Shown here piece by piece: positions 53,068 to 62,650 of a stretch of DNA of 64,000 bases. Every line of letters starts with the position of its first letter. The first letter of the stretch is position 1. A model generated the notes under the pieces. It was not told the DNA's origin, searched no databases, and saw only the letters and a program-made list of their open reading frames with translations. The DNA is taken from assembly GCF_026013545.1 (NCBI RefSeq), contig NZ_JAPDOG010000004.1:62001-126000 (forward strand). Direction: 5' to 3'. The position numbers and the translations under genes were made by a program. The stretch is from Defluviimonas salinarum. GTDB lineage: Bacteria > Pseudomonadota > Alphaproteobacteria > Rhodobacterales > Rhodobacteraceae.

Positions 53068-54612
53068 TCACATGAAGGCGTCGGGCATCGAGGCCTTCTT
53101 CTTCGCGACGTATTCGTTCAGCGCCTCTTCGACCGCCGGGTCGATCGCCGGCTTCTGGTAGTCGTTCAGGAGCTTGTTCACGCGCGCGCGTGCCAGCGCC
53201 ACGGTGTCGCGGGCGCCTTCCTCTTCCCAGGCCTCGTAGGGCTTGTAGTCGAGCAGTTCGGTCCGCCAGAACGCCTGCTTGAAGTTCGATTGCGTGTGTT
53301 CGCAGCCGAGATAGTGGCCGCCCGGGCCGACCTCGCGGATCGCGCCCATCGCCTGGCCGGTCTCGGACATGTCGATGCCCTTGGCGAGGTGATGCAGCAC
53401 ACCGAGCTGGTCGGCATCCATCACGAACTTCTCGAAGGACGACACCAGGCCGCCTTCCAGCCAGCCGCAGGAATGCAGCATGAAGTTCACGCCCGCGAGG
53501 AGACCCATGTTGAGCGAGTTCGAGGTCTCGTAGGCGGCCTGCGCGTCCGGCAGCTTCGAGCCGCAGAACGAGCCCGCCGAACGGTACGGCAGCCCCATGC
53601 GGCGGGCGAGCTGGCCCGCGCCGTAGGTGATATGCGCCGCTTCCGGCGTGCCGAAGGTCGGCGCGCCCGAGTTCATGTCGATCGAGGTCACGAAGGCGCC
53701 GAAGATCACCGGCGCACCCTGACGGATGAGCTGGCTGTAGGCGACGCCCGCCAGCACCTCGGCCATGACCTGCGTCAGCGTACCCGCGACCGTCACCGGC
53801 GCCATCGCGCCGCCGACGATGAAGGGCGAGATGATGCAGGCCTGGTTGGCCTTCGCGTAGACTTCCAGAGCGCCCATCATGATCCCGTCGAAGGTCATCG
53901 GCGAGTTGATGTTGACGAGCGAGGTCATCACGGTGTTCTGGTCGACGAAGTCGTTGCCGAAGAGGATCTTCGACATCTCGACCGAATCCGCGGCGCGGAC
54001 CGGCTCGGTCACCGAGCCCATGTAGGGCTTGTCGCTGAGCGTCATGTGGGCGAGCAGCATGTCGAGGTGGCGCTTGTTCACCGGGATGTCGGTCGGCTCA
54101 CACACCGTGCCGCCCGAGTGATGCAGCCATTTCGACATATAGCCGAGCTTCACGAACTTGTGGAAGTCGTCGAGCGTCGCGTAGCGGCGGCCACCGTCGG
54201 CATCACGGACGAAGGGGGGGCCGTAGACCGGGGCGAAGACGAGGCCACGGCCACCCACGGTCACGTTGCGCTCCGGGTTGCGGGCGTGCTGGACGTAGGA
54301 CGAGGGTGCGGTCTTGCAGAGCTGACGCGCGAGGCCCTTCGGGATGCGGACGCGCTCGCCGTCGACATCGGCGCCGGCATCCTTCCAGCGCTTCAGCGCC
54401 TCGGGGTTCTCGACGAAGTTGACGCCGACCTCCTGAAGGATCGTCTCGGCGTTGGCCTCGATGATCTCGAGCGCTTCCTCGTTGAGGATTTCGAGGTTCG
54501 GAATGTTGCGCTCGATGAACTTGGCGCATTCGATGCGGACAGCGGTGCGTTCCGCCCGGCGCGCCGCGCCGCCGCCACCCCGTGCCCGCCGGCCTTCCGA
54601 AACTTCGCTCAT
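53068..54612 (-). CDS. MttB-family (trimethylamine/betaine-type) corrinoid methyltransferase, non-pyrrolysine
   Basis: 514 residues from ATG 54612. Conserved MttB-family blocks: ILNEEALEIIEANAETILQEVGV, YVQHARNPERNV, SDKPYMGSVTEP, NINSPMTFDGIM, AGVAYSQLIRQGAPVIFGAF and GPGGHYLGCEHTQSNFKQAFWRTEL. The reading frame is uninterrupted, with no in-frame amber codon at the position where archaeal MttB inserts pyrrolysine. It therefore belongs with MtgB-like proteins acting on glycine betaine or other quaternary amines. No corrinoid protein gene is adjacent. Confidence 0.9.
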   Translation of the reverse strand: MSEVSEGRRARGGGGAARRAERTAVRIECAKFIERNIPNLEILNEEALEIIEANAETILQEVGVNFVENPEALKRWKDAGADVDGERVRIPKGLARQLCKTAPSSYVQHARNPERNVTVGGRGLVFAPVYGPPFVRDADGGRRYATLDDFHKFVKLGYMSKWLHHSGGTVCEPTDIPVNKRHLDMLLAHMTLSDKPYMGSVTEPVRAADSVEMSKILFGNDFVDQNTVMTSLVNINSPMTFDGIMMGALEVYAKANQACIISPFIVGGAMAPVTVAGTLTQVMAEVLAGVAYSQLIRQGAPVIFGAFVTSIDMNSGAPTFGTPEAAHITYGAGQLARRMGLPYRSAGSFCGSKLPDAQAAYETSNSLNMGLLAGVNFMLHSCGWLEGGLVSSFEKFVMDADQLGVLHHLAKGIDMSETGQAMGAIREVGPGGHYLGCEHTQSNFKQAFWRTELLDYKPYEAWEEEGARDTVALARARVNKLLNDYQKPAIDPAVEEALNEYVAKKKASMPDAFM

Positions 54613-54751
54613 ATCCCTGAGTCTCCTGACTATGTCGGTTTGGGGCACCTTGTACCCGCATTGGGCCGGGGCCGATTGCGGGATGCGGCGCTTCGCAAGC
54701 GAAAACGACATTTGACGACCCGGAAAGCGACGGCCGCAGGCTCCCGCGGCG

Positions 54752-55543
54752 TCAGGCGACGCGGGCGAGTTGCCCGGGCGCGAAAGGCTCGATCGTCACC
54801 CGGTCACCCTCGAAGGTGCAGAAGCTGCCCGGCGGCACCGAGTCCCAGCATTCGCCGGTTTCCAGGGGCTCTGAGACGACCGCGCGGCCGCGCCGCGAGT
54901 CCGACCAGCGGTGGTAGAGCGTCGGCGCCCCGGCGTCGGTTGCATAGCGCGCCGCATAGAGCTTCTCGCCATCGGAAAACGCCGCCGTCATCCGCACATG
55001 CGGCGCCGCTCCCTTCGCGCGCGACAGCACTTCGAACCGCGCTGTCGCCCGTTCTAGCGCGCCTTTGGGATCCTCGTCGAGCCCCTCGCCGAGCGCGACG
55101 AGGAACAGGGCCTCGCTGTCGGTCGCGCCCTTCCGGTGGGCATAGAGATGGTCTGGGATCAGCATCTCGGCATCGCGGCGCAGCGCGTCGTAGCCGCCGA
55201 TCTGACCGTTGTGCATGAAGGACCAGCGGCCGACCGCGAACGGGTGGCAGTTGTTGCGGCTCGTCGCGGTGCCGGTCGAGGCGCGGACATGGGCGAGGAA
55301 GAGATGCGACTTCACCTGCGCCGTCAGCGAGCGCAGGTTCGGGTCCGACCAGGCCGGCAGGATGTCGCGGAAGAGCCCCGGCTCCTCGCGATCGCCATAC
55401 CAGGCGAGCCCGAAGCCGTCGGCATTGATCGCCGACTTGCATTCCGAGGCACACTGGCTCTGATGGATGAGCGAATGGCCCGGCCGGCTGACGATGTCCT
55501 CGAGAAAGATCGGAGTGCCGGTATAGGCCGCCCATCTGCACAT
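54752..55543 (-). CDS. Class II glutamine amidotransferase
   Basis: 263 residues from ATG 55543. The start MCRWAAYTG exposes Cys2 as the N-terminal nucleophile. NADGFGLAWYG, FLAHVRASTGTATSRNNCHPF and WSFMHNGQIGGY are the glutamine-site motifs. It resembles EgtC/YafJ-type single-domain amidotransferases that hydrolyse gamma-glutamyl bonds. No ergothioneine genes are in the window, so the substrate is open. A longer in-frame start at 55603 would bury the catalytic Cys and was rejected. Confidence 0.9.
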   Translation of the reverse strand: MCRWAAYTGTPIFLEDIVSRPGHSLIHQSQCASECKSAINADGFGLAWYGDREEPGLFRDILPAWSDPNLRSLTAQVKSHLFLAHVRASTGTATSRNNCHPFAVGRWSFMHNGQIGGYDALRRDAEMLIPDHLYAHRKGATDSEALFLVALGEGLDEDPKGALERATARFEVLSRAKGAAPHVRMTAAFSDGEKLYAARYATDAGAPTLYHRWSDSRRGRAVVSEPLETGECWDSVPPGSFCTFEGDRVTIEPFAPGQLARVA

Positions 55544-55702
55544 GCTCTCGCCTCGCGTAGCGGGCGGCGCCTTCGGATTCCGCCACGTCCGGAAGCCTGG
55601 CACTGCCTCGTTGCTTTTGGCTTAACGTAGCGCGGATCACGGCGGCAATCGACAGATTCCGTTCAGGTCTCCGTATTATCGGCGCTTCGCTGCCCGGCGG
55701 CA

Positions 55703-56191
55703 TCAGCGCCGGGGCGCCTCCGCTCCGGTCGCCGTGACCGGATCGCCCACCGCGATACGGCCCGCCTGGACCACTTCGGCGCACCAGCCGCCGTGGCCGC
55801 GCATCGCGTTGTAGCCGCCCTGCCCCAGCGCCGCCTCCATCCGCGAACAGGGCGCGCAGGGGCTGGTGATCGTCACCTCGGCGCCGCCGATCCTCAGCCG
55901 CGCATGGCGAAGCGCGCCAAGGTTGATGCCCTTGATCACGAGATTGCGCCGCAGGAGTTCAGGCGCGACCGCCTCGCGCCGGCAGAGCGCGGCGATCACC
56001 GGCAGGTGCTCCGCCTGAATCAGCGTCAGCGCGCGCTTGCCTTCACGGGCGTGATCGCCCGCGAGCCCTGCCTCGGTCAGTTCCGCCGCATCAACCGAGA
56101 CGGGATCGGCCAGCCGCTCGGGGCGCAACCCGATCCAGACCACTCGCCCCGCCCCGGCATGGGTTGCCAGAAGCCGGGCGAGATCCGCCAT
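55703..56191 (-). CDS. MOSC-domain protein
   Basis: 162 residues from ATG 56191. VVWIGLRPERLAD, LTEAGLAGDHAREGKRALTLIQAEHLPVI, LRRNLVIKGINLGAL and ITSPCAPCSRMEAALG (with the conserved cysteine) match MOSC domains, related to molybdenum-cofactor sulfurases and YiiM/YuaD. It probably handles sulfur on a cofactor or reduces hydroxylamines. Its ATG overlaps the DUF1330 stop (TGATG), so it is the last gene of the alaS operon. Confidence 0.9.
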   Translation of the reverse strand: MADLARLLATHAGAGRVVWIGLRPERLADPVSVDAAELTEAGLAGDHAREGKRALTLIQAEHLPVIAALCRREAVAPELLRRNLVIKGINLGALRHARLRIGGAEVTITSPCAPCSRMEAALGQGGYNAMRGHGGWCAEVVQAGRIAVGDPVTATGAEAPRR

Positions 56192-56487
56192 CAGGCTTCC
56201 TCGAGCACCATCAGGTCGCGTTCGCTGGCGCCCTTCGCATGGGCGAGCGCGGCCTGGTACTCGTCGCTGTTGTAGCAGGCGACCGCCGCTTCGAGCGACG
56301 GGAAGCGCGCCACGACGTTGCGCGGCCGCTCGTTGCCCTCGAGCTGGACATAGCGCCCGCCGCGCGCGAGAAACACGCCGCCGTGCCTGGCAATCGCCGG
56401 GCCCGCTGCCTGGGCATACTTGCCGTAGGCCTCGGCATCCGTGACCTTCACATGCGCAATCCACAGCGCGGATTTGGTCTCGCTCAT
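56191..56487 (-). CDS. DUF1330 family protein
   Basis: 98 residues: ALWIAHVKVTDAEAYGKYAQAAGPAIARHGGVFLARGG, then NVVARFPSLEAAVACYNSDEYQAALAHA. This is the dimeric ferredoxin-like fold of DUF1330, and similar small proteins include degradative-pathway enzymes. No catalytic residue can be named. It is coupled upstream to alaS (TAATG) and downstream to the MOSC gene (TGATG). Confidence 0.92.
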   Translation of the reverse strand: MSETKSALWIAHVKVTDAEAYGKYAQAAGPAIARHGGVFLARGGRYVQLEGNERPRNVVARFPSLEAAVACYNSDEYQAALAHAKGASERDLMVLEEA

Positions 56488-59150
56488 TACTTCGCACCTC
56501 CGATGATCGCTTCGGCGGCCTTAACCGCCTCCTCGGCCTTCGACGCATCCGCGCCGCCGGCCTGCGCCATGTCCGGCCGCCCGCCGCCACCCTTGCCACC
56601 GAGCGCCTCGGCCGCGGCCTTGACGATGTCGACCGCCGAGAGCCGCGCGGTGAGGTCCGGCGTCACGCCCGCCGCCACCGCCGCCTTGCCACCGGTATCG
56701 GCGACGACGAGCACCGCGCCCGAGCCGATCCGTGCCTTCAACTCATCGACGAGCGCGGGCAGGTCCTTGCCGGAGACGCCCGAGACGATCTGCGGCAGGA
56801 AGCGGATGCCGTTGACCTCGCGGTCGGCAGCGCCCTGCCCCGCGCCGCCGCCCATCGCCAGTTCGCGGCGAAGCTGCGCGACCTCGTTGGCGAGCGCCCG
56901 GCGCTCGTCCATCAGCGCCTTCACGCGAGCCGGCACGTCGGCGGCCTGCGCCTTCAGCGTCGCCGCAACCTCGCCCAGCCGCTGGTCCTGGCCACGCAGG
57001 TGGTCGAGCGCCGCCTGACCGGTCAGCGCCTCGATCCGCCGCACCCCTGCGGAGGACGCCGAGTCGCCGAGCGCCACGAAGGCGCCGATGTCACCCGTGC
57101 GTTTCACATGGGTGCCGCCGCACAGCTCCAGCGAATAGGTGTCGCCGTCGGTACCCTTGCCGGAACCCGAAAGCGTGCCCATCGAGACGACCCGCACCTC
57201 GTCGCCGTATTTCTCGCCGAAAAGCGCCTGCGCGCCAAGCCCGCGGGCATCGTCGGGCGTCATGATCCGCGTCTCCACCGGCGAGTTCTGGCGGATGAAC
57301 TCGTTGACCTCGGCCTCGACATCGGCAAGTTCCGCGCTCGTCAACCCCTTGGAATGGCTGAAATCGAAGCGCAGCCGGTCCTCGGCATTGAGCGAGCCGC
57401 GCTGCGCGACATGATCGCCAAGCGCGCGGCGGAGCGCCTCGTGCAGGAGGTGGGTCGCAGAATGGTTCGCCCGGATCGCGGTGCGGCGGGCATGGGCCAC
57501 TTCCAGCTTTGCCGGCTGGCCACGGGCGATCTCGCCCTCGGCCACTTCGGCGATGTGGATGAAGATGCCGGCGGATTTCTTGGTGTCCGTCACCCTGGCC
57601 ATGCCGGTATCGGTGCGGATGAAGCCGGTATCGCCGACCTGGCCGCCGCTCTCGGCATAGAATGGCGACTGGTTGACGACGATCTGCACCTTGGCGCCGC
57701 TCGCCGCCGCACCGGTTTCCTTGCCCTCCGCGACCAGCGCGAGGATCTGGCCCTCGGCGGTCTCGGTATCGTAGCCGAGGAACTCGGTGACCCCGTGCTT
57801 TTCGGCCAGGTCGTACCAGATCGTGGCGTCCTGGGTCTCGCCCGAGCCCGCCCAGGCGGCGCGCGCCTTAGCCTTCTGCTCCTGCATCGCGTGGTCGAAG
57901 CCCGCGACATCGACGGTCCGGCCCTTCTCGCGCAGCGCATCCTGCGTGAGATCGAGCGGGAAGCCGTAGGTGTCATAGAGCTTGAACGCCGCGGCGCCCG
58001 GCAGCGGCTTGCCCTCGCCGAGTTTTCCAAGTTCGTCGTCCAGCAGACGGAGTCCGCGCTCAAGCGTCTGCTTGAAGCGGGTCTCCTCGAGCTTCAGTGT
58101 CTCCTCGATCAGCGCCTGCGCCCGCTGCAGTTCCGGATAGGCCCCGCCCATCTGCCGCACCAGCGCCGACACAAGCCGGTGCATCAGCGGATCCTGCGCG
58201 CCGAGAAGATGCGCGTGCCGCATCGCGCGGCGCATGATCCGGCGGAGCACATAGCCGCGCCCCTCGTTCGACGGCATCACCCCGTCGGCGATCAGGAACG
58301 AGGTGGATCGCAGGTGGTCGGCGATGACCCGGTGGTGGATCTTGCCCGGCCCGTCGGGATCGGTCGAGGTGCCATGCGCCGAGGCCTCGATGAGGCTCCT
58401 CATCAGGTCGGTGTCGTAGTTGTCGTGCTTGCCCTGCAGAAGCGCGCCGATCCGCTCCAGCCCCATGCCGGTGTCGATCGACTGCATGTCGAGTGCGCGC
58501 ATCGAGCCGTCCTCGAACTGCTCGTTCTGCATGAAGACGAGGTTCCAGATCTCGATGAAGCGGTCGCCGTCCTGCTCGGCCGAGCCGGGAGGGCCGCCCC
58601 AGATATGGTCACCGTGGTCGTAGAAGATCTCGGTGCAGGGGCCGCAGGGACCGGTCGGCCCCATGCGCCAGAAATTGTCATCCGTTGGGATGCGGATGAT
58701 GCGGTCGTCGGGAAGTCCCGCGACCTTCTTCCAGATCCCGGCCGCCTCGTCGTCGGTGTGGTAGACCGTGACGAGGAGCTTGTCCTTGTTCAGTCCGAAA
58801 TCCTTCGTGAGAAGTTCCCAGGCGTAAGGGATCGCCTCGGCCTTGAAATAGTCGCCGAAGGAGAAGTTCCCCAGCATCTCGAAGAACGTATGGTGCCGCG
58901 CCGTGTAGCCGACGTTGTCGAGGTCGTTGTGCTTGCCGCCCGCGCGGACGCATTTCTGGCTGGTGGAGGCGCGGACATAATCGCGCGTCTCGACCCCGGT
59001 GAAGAGGTTCTTGAACTGCACCATGCCCGAGTTGGTGAACATCAGCGTCGGGTCGTTGCGCGGGACGAGCGGCGAGCTGTCGACGATCCGGTGATCGTTG
59101 CGCCGGAAGAAGTCGAGGAAGGTCGAGCGGATGTCGTTCAGGCTGGGCAT
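56487..59150 (-). CDS. alaS: Alanine-tRNA ligase
   Basis: 887 residues. The catalytic core starts [40 protein letters not shown] and includes [15 protein letters not shown]. The editing domain carries HSATHLLH (563-570) and CGGTHV (C677, H681), the zinc ligands. A C-terminal helical and C-Ala part ends [18 protein letters not shown]. It charges tRNA-Ala and edits mischarged Ser/Gly. It is coupled to the DUF1330 gene downstream. Confidence 0.97.
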   Translation of the reverse strand: MPSLNDIRSTFLDFFRRNDHRIVDSSPLVPRNDPTLMFTNSGMVQFKNLFTGVETRDYVRASTSQKCVRAGGKHNDLDNVGYTARHHTFFEMLGNFSFGDYFKAEAIPYAWELLTKDFGLNKDKLLVTVYHTDDEAAGIWKKVAGLPDDRIIRIPTDDNFWRMGPTGPCGPCTEIFYDHGDHIWGGPPGSAEQDGDRFIEIWNLVFMQNEQFEDGSMRALDMQSIDTGMGLERIGALLQGKHDNYDTDLMRSLIEASAHGTSTDPDGPGKIHHRVIADHLRSTSFLIADGVMPSNEGRGYVLRRIMRRAMRHAHLLGAQDPLMHRLVSALVRQMGGAYPELQRAQALIEETLKLEETRFKQTLERGLRLLDDELGKLGEGKPLPGAAAFKLYDTYGFPLDLTQDALREKGRTVDVAGFDHAMQEQKAKARAAWAGSGETQDATIWYDLAEKHGVTEFLGYDTETAEGQILALVAEGKETGAAASGAKVQIVVNQSPFYAESGGQVGDTGFIRTDTGMARVTDTKKSAGIFIHIAEVAEGEIARGQPAKLEVAHARRTAIRANHSATHLLHEALRRALGDHVAQRGSLNAEDRLRFDFSHSKGLTSAELADVEAEVNEFIRQNSPVETRIMTPDDARGLGAQALFGEKYGDEVRVVSMGTLSGSGKGTDGDTYSLELCGGTHVKRTGDIGAFVALGDSASSAGVRRIEALTGQAALDHLRGQDQRLGEVAATLKAQAADVPARVKALMDERRALANEVAQLRRELAMGGGAGQGAADREVNGIRFLPQIVSGVSGKDLPALVDELKARIGSGAVLVVADTGGKAAVAAGVTPDLTARLSAVDIVKAAAEALGGKGGGGRPDMAQAGGADASKAEEAVKAAEAIIGGAK

Positions 59151-59241
59151 CGGGCGGGCCTCTCGGGGCGGAAGGGATCAGCCTTGGCGTGTTAGCCCTT
59201 GTCGGGGTCCATGTCCATATTCCTGCGGCGCAGCATTGCCG

Positions 59242-59601
59242 TCACGTCAGGTGCAGGAAGACCTTCGCGACGATCTGCCAGCGGCCCTCGTGGTAAAGCA
59301 GGTTCAGCGTGTCGCGGAAATCGAGCCCGGCCCAGACATTGACCACCCGTACCACCGCCGTATCGCCGGCCACCACGATCGACTCGATCTCATGCGGCGG
59401 CACCGGTGCATCGGCCGGGATCGCCTCGGCCTCGCAGGAGGCGATGAACTTCTCGACGCCATCCCATTCGAGCCCGCCGCCGAAATGGCCGATCGAGGCC
59501 GCCTTCGGATGGAAGGCACGCGCAAGCGCCGCGCGGTCCCCGCGCGCCATCCCCTCGACATAGGTGGCGACGGTGCGGCGAATATCCTCGAAATGATCCA
59601 T
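59242..59601 (-). CDS. NTF2-like (lumazine-binding/SnoaL-type) protein
   Basis: 119 residues from ATG 59601 behind GGGGGAGAG. MDHFEDIRRTVATYVEGMARGDRAALARAFHPKAASIGHFGG and the ending VVNVWAGLDFRDTLNLLYHEGRWQIVAKVFLH fit the putative lumazine-binding family of NTF2-like folds. Such proteins form small pocketed dimers of diverse function. A terminator just upstream separates it from recA. Confidence 0.82.
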   Translation of the reverse strand: MDHFEDIRRTVATYVEGMARGDRAALARAFHPKAASIGHFGGGLEWDGVEKFIASCEAEAIPADAPVPPHEIESIVVAGDTAVVRVVNVWAGLDFRDTLNLLYHEGRWQIVAKVFLHLT

Positions 59602-59621
59602 AAGCTCTCCCCCAAATGCGA

Positions 59622-59645
59622 AACGCGGCCCCAAGGGGCCGCGTT
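59622..59645 (-). terminator. Terminator of recA
   Basis: AACGCGGCCCC (59622-59632) and GGGGCCGCGTT (59635-59645) form an 11-bp inverted repeat. Read on the minus strand it lies 39 bases after the recA stop and is followed by TTTCGCATTT. It ends before the ribosome site of the NTF2-like gene. Confidence 0.75.
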
Positions 59646-59683
59646 CGATCCTCGCATGAAGGGGAGCGATCTCCAAACCGCTC

Positions 59684-60760
59684 TCAGCTCTCCATCACAT
59701 CCTCTGCCGAGGCGTCGTCATCCGAGGCCCCGAAGTCGAGCCCGTGGCTCGCCCGGATCTTGTCCTCGATCTGCCAGGCCATGTCGGGGTTGTCCCTCAG
59801 GAACTGCTTGGCGTTCTCGCGGCCCTGGCCGATACGCTCGTCACCGAAGGAATACCAGGCGCCGGACTTCTCCACGACGCCGGCCTTGACGCCGAGGTCG
59901 ATGAGCTCGCCGGTCTTGGAGATGCCCTCGCCATACATGATGTCGAACTCGACCTGCTTGAACGGCGGCGCCACCTTGTTCTTGACGACCTTGACGCGGG
60001 TCGTGTTGCCGACGACCTCGTCGCGATCCTTTATCGAGCCGATGCGGCGGATGTCGAGCCGCACCGAGGCGTAGAATTTCAGCGCGTTGCCGCCGGTCGT
60101 CGTCTCCGGCGAGCCGAACATGACGCCGATCTTCATGCGGATCTGGTTGATGAAGATCACCATGCAGTTCGAGCGGCTGATCGAGGAGGTCAGCTTGCGC
60201 ATCGCCTGGCTCATGAGCCGGGCATGAACGCCGACATTGCTGTCGCCCATGTCGCCCTCAAGCTCCGATTTCGGCGTCAGCGCCGCGACCGAGTCGACGA
60301 CGACGAGGCTGACCGCGCCCGAGCGCACCAGCGTGTCGACGATCTCCAGCGCCTGCTCGCCGGTATCGGGCTGCGAGATCAGCAATTCGTCGAGATTGAC
60401 GCCGAGTTTCTTCGCATATTGCGGGTCGAGCGCGTGTTCCGCGTCGACGAAGGCGCAGACCCCGCCCTTCTTCTGCTCCTCGGCCACGACATGGAGCGTG
60501 AGCGTGGTTTTCCCCGAGCTTTCCGGCCCGTAGATCTCGACGATCCGGCCCTTCGGCAGGCCGCCGATCCCGAGCGCGATGTCGAGCCCGAGCGAGCCCG
60601 TCGAGGTCGCCTCGATCTCCATCACCGGGTTGTCCGCGCCAAGGCGCATGATCGAACCCTTGCCGAACTGCCGCTCGATCTGCGCGAGGGCCGAATCGAG
60701 GGCTTTCTGTTTGTCTGCGGAGCGCTTGTCGTTCATGTCGAAAAGGTTCGTCACTGCCAT
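59684..60760 (-). CDS. recA: Recombinase A
   Basis: 358 residues from ATG 60760 behind AAGGAAGC. Walker A GPESSGKT (78-85), [33 protein letters not shown] and [20 protein letters not shown] (loop L2) are canonical. An acidic tail closes the protein ([12 protein letters not shown]). It binds single-stranded DNA, promotes strand exchange and triggers LexA self-cleavage. A perfect alphaproteobacterial SOS box lies 51 bases upstream. It is divergent from the sulfotransferase-like gene. Confidence 0.98.
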   Translation of the reverse strand: MAVTNLFDMNDKRSADKQKALDSALAQIERQFGKGSIMRLGADNPVMEIEATSTGSLGLDIALGIGGLPKGRIVEIYGPESSGKTTLTLHVVAEEQKKGGVCAFVDAEHALDPQYAKKLGVNLDELLISQPDTGEQALEIVDTLVRSGAVSLVVVDSVAALTPKSELEGDMGDSNVGVHARLMSQAMRKLTSSISRSNCMVIFINQIRMKIGVMFGSPETTTGGNALKFYASVRLDIRRIGSIKDRDEVVGNTTRVKVVKNKVAPPFKQVEFDIMYGEGISKTGELIDLGVKAGVVEKSGAWYSFGDERIGQGRENAKQFLRDNPDMAWQIEDKIRASHGLDFGASDDDASAEDVMES

Positions 60761-60810
60761 CGGTCGCTTCCTTATTTCACACCCGGCTAAGGGCGGCAAT
60801 CGCTGCTCGT

Positions 60811-60825
60811 GTTCTTGTCATGTTC
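60811..60825. promoter_or_regulatory. LexA/SOS box of recA
   Basis: GTTCTTGTCATGTTC is an exact GTTC-N7-GTTC, the direct-repeat LexA site of alphaproteobacteria. A second, one-mismatch copy in the other orientation (GATC-N7-GAAC, 60838-60852) lies 12 bases further on. Both are upstream of recA in the divergent promoter region. Confidence 0.88.
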
Positions 60826-60951
60826 TCATGTTTATGAGATCAAAAAGAGAACATTTCAACACGATTTTCGTCAAATCGACTTTTTCTTCTTCCGGTAAAG
60901 GATTACTTAACGGCGCCGTGATTTTTTCGCGGCACGGACACGGGAGGCGTG

Positions 60952-61545
60952 ATGCTTGTTTTCTGGAAGCAACGGCTGGTCTATCTCGCGACGCCGAAAA
61001 CCGGCAGCACCGCGATCGAGGCGGCGCTCGAATCGCTGGCGAGCGTCGTGATCCAGCGCCCGCCGGAGCTCAAGCATACCTCGGCCCATCGCTACTGGCG
61101 CTTCCTTGCTCCCTATCTTCAACTCGCGGCGGATGAGGATTTCCAGGTCGTCGCCGTGATGCGCGAACCGCTCGACTGGCTCGGAAGCTGGTATCGCTAC
61201 CGCCAGCGGGATGACGGGCCGCGCCCCGAACGCAGCACCGCCGGGATGAGCTTCAACCAGTTCATCGAAGCCTATCTGAGCGATCCGCAGCCCGAATTCG
61301 CGAAGGTGGGGCGCCAGAGCCGGTTCCTCGTTCCCGACAAGGGACCCGGCGTCGACCAGATATTCCGCTACGACGACATGCCGGGCTTTGTCGGGTTCCT
61401 CGAGGAGCGGCTTGACTGCGAGATCAACTTGCCCCGGCTCATGGTATCGCCTCCCGGATCGCTTGAGCTCGACGGCGGACTCGAAACTCGGCTGCGTGAG
61501 GAGCTACAGCGCGACTTTTCGCTCTACAACTCGCTCAAGGATTAG
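60952..61545 (+). CDS. Sulfotransferase-like protein
   Basis: 197 residues from ATG 60952 behind GGGAGG. The start MLVFWKQRLVYLATPKTGSTAIEAALESL contains a 5'-phosphosulfate-binding-type loop (TPKTGSTAI). VVAVMREPLDWLGSWYRYR resembles the 3'-phosphate motif R-x-P-x-x-x-x-x-S. It may use PAPS to sulfate an unknown acceptor. It shares the divergent promoter region with recA, so a damage link is possible though unproven. Its stop overlaps the convergent LysR gene by 4 bases. Confidence 0.8.
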   Translation: MLVFWKQRLVYLATPKTGSTAIEAALESLASVVIQRPPELKHTSAHRYWRFLAPYLQLAADEDFQVVAVMREPLDWLGSWYRYRQRDDGPRPERSTAGMSFNQFIEAYLSDPQPEFAKVGRQSRFLVPDKGPGVDQIFRYDDMPGFVGFLEERLDCEINLPRLMVSPPGSLELDGGLETRLREELQRDFSLYNSLKD

Positions 61546-62456
61546 GTCATCGCCGCGATGATCCAGTCGTACACGGCGCGGGCATCCTTCGTAGCACGAT
61601 CAGGATCGACGCCGATCAGGTAACCCCTCCTGCTTTCGACCTGTTCCGGAACCGCCAGCACCAACGACCCCGCCTTCAGACGGTCGTCGATGAGCCCATG
61701 CCACCCGAGTGCTATTCCAAGCCCGGCTTCAGCCGAGCGGACGACGAGATCATAGCTGTTGAATGTCGATCGCACCGCCGTTCGATGATGTTGCAGGCCG
61801 AACCGCGCAAGCCACTCCGTCCAGCTCATCCACGGCGCGCCGGGTGGCGAGGCCAGATCGACAAGCGCCTCGTGCAGGAGGTCCGAAGGCCTGAGCGTCG
61901 AGCCCGACCCCTTCAGATACGCCGGACTGCAGACGGCCGACACTCGTTCCTCCATCAGGCAAACCTCACCGGGCCGCCGTTCTCTCAGCTCGCCCATGCG
62001 GATGGAGATATCCGTGAGGGACGCGTCGGCCGGGGCCGGCAATTGCGAGGCAAGGACAGAGATGTTGAGGGCCGCAAACGCCTCCCGAAGCTCGGGCATG
62101 CGCGGCAGAAGGCGGAAGGTCGCGAAGGCGAAATCCACCGAGATCAGGACCTCGGCCGTCGGCGGTCGGGTCCGGAAGGCCGACAGCCCCGCGGTGGCCA
62201 GCGCGACACCCGGCGCCACGGCCTGATAGAGATCCTGCCCTCTTCGCGTGAGCTGTATGCCACGCCTGCCGCGTTCGAAGAGCTGAACGCCAAGACCTTC
62301 CTCAAGGCTCTTCATCCGCTGGCTCAGCCGCGGCTGTGTAAGGCCCGCCGCCTCGGCGGCCGCAGAGAATTTCCCAAGCTCGGCGGCCAGGACGAACAGG
62401 CACAGGTCCGAGCTGTAGCGGCCGAACATGGCATAAGCGTTGTGAAAGTCTGTCAT
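61542..62456 (-). CDS. LysR-family regulator, probably of choline-sulfate utilisation
   Basis: 304 residues from ATG 62456. Helix-turn-helix SSDLCLFVLAAELGKFSAAAEAAGLTQPRLSQRMKSLEEGLGVQLFERGRRG is followed by a LysR substrate domain (ISVDFAFATFRLLPRMPEL, GLGIALGWHGLIDDRL). Divergence from betC and its size fit the LysR regulators found next to choline sulfatase genes. A dyad with AT-rich arms lies between the genes. In-frame sequence above the ATG is unconserved. Confidence 0.88.
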   Translation of the reverse strand: MTDFHNAYAMFGRYSSDLCLFVLAAELGKFSAAAEAAGLTQPRLSQRMKSLEEGLGVQLFERGRRGIQLTRRGQDLYQAVAPGVALATAGLSAFRTRPPTAEVLISVDFAFATFRLLPRMPELREAFAALNISVLASQLPAPADASLTDISIRMGELRERRPGEVCLMEERVSAVCSPAYLKGSGSTLRPSDLLHEALVDLASPPGAPWMSWTEWLARFGLQHHRTAVRSTFNSYDLVVRSAEAGLGIALGWHGLIDDRLKAGSLVLAVPEQVESRRGYLIGVDPDRATKDARAVYDWIIAAMT

Positions 62457-62487
62457 TAGCAGGTGTCGCTGTTTTACGCCGCAGGAA

Positions 62488-62524
62488 CGCATATTCTCGT
62501 ATGATGTGCTATTTAAAATATGCG
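62488..62524. promoter_or_regulatory. Dyad in the betC/LysR divergent promoter
   Basis: CGCATATT (62488-62495) and AATATGCG (62517-62524) are perfect 8-bp inverted arms with a 21-base spacer, 32 bases upstream of the LysR start and 127 bases before betC. Position and symmetry suit a LysR-family operator that is autoregulated. Confidence 0.55.
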
Positions 62525-62650
62525 AACTACCGCGAAGGCAAACCCGGCGCTTCACAGTGGCCGATCCCGATCCGTCGGTGCCAGGCCGTGCGACCGGTCC
62601 CGCGTTCATAGTAAGTTGGCGCCGGCACGCCAGAATCCAAGGAGCAAGAC

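Noticed and set aside
53032-55218. A 728-codon open frame opposite the MttB-family gene
   Set aside because: Antisense shadow; it crosses the terminator and two genuine genes.
57000-59195. A 731-codon open frame opposite alaS
   Set aside because: It is antisense to a certain alaS gene, a common artefact of high-GC codon bias, and its translation shows no domain-like motif.
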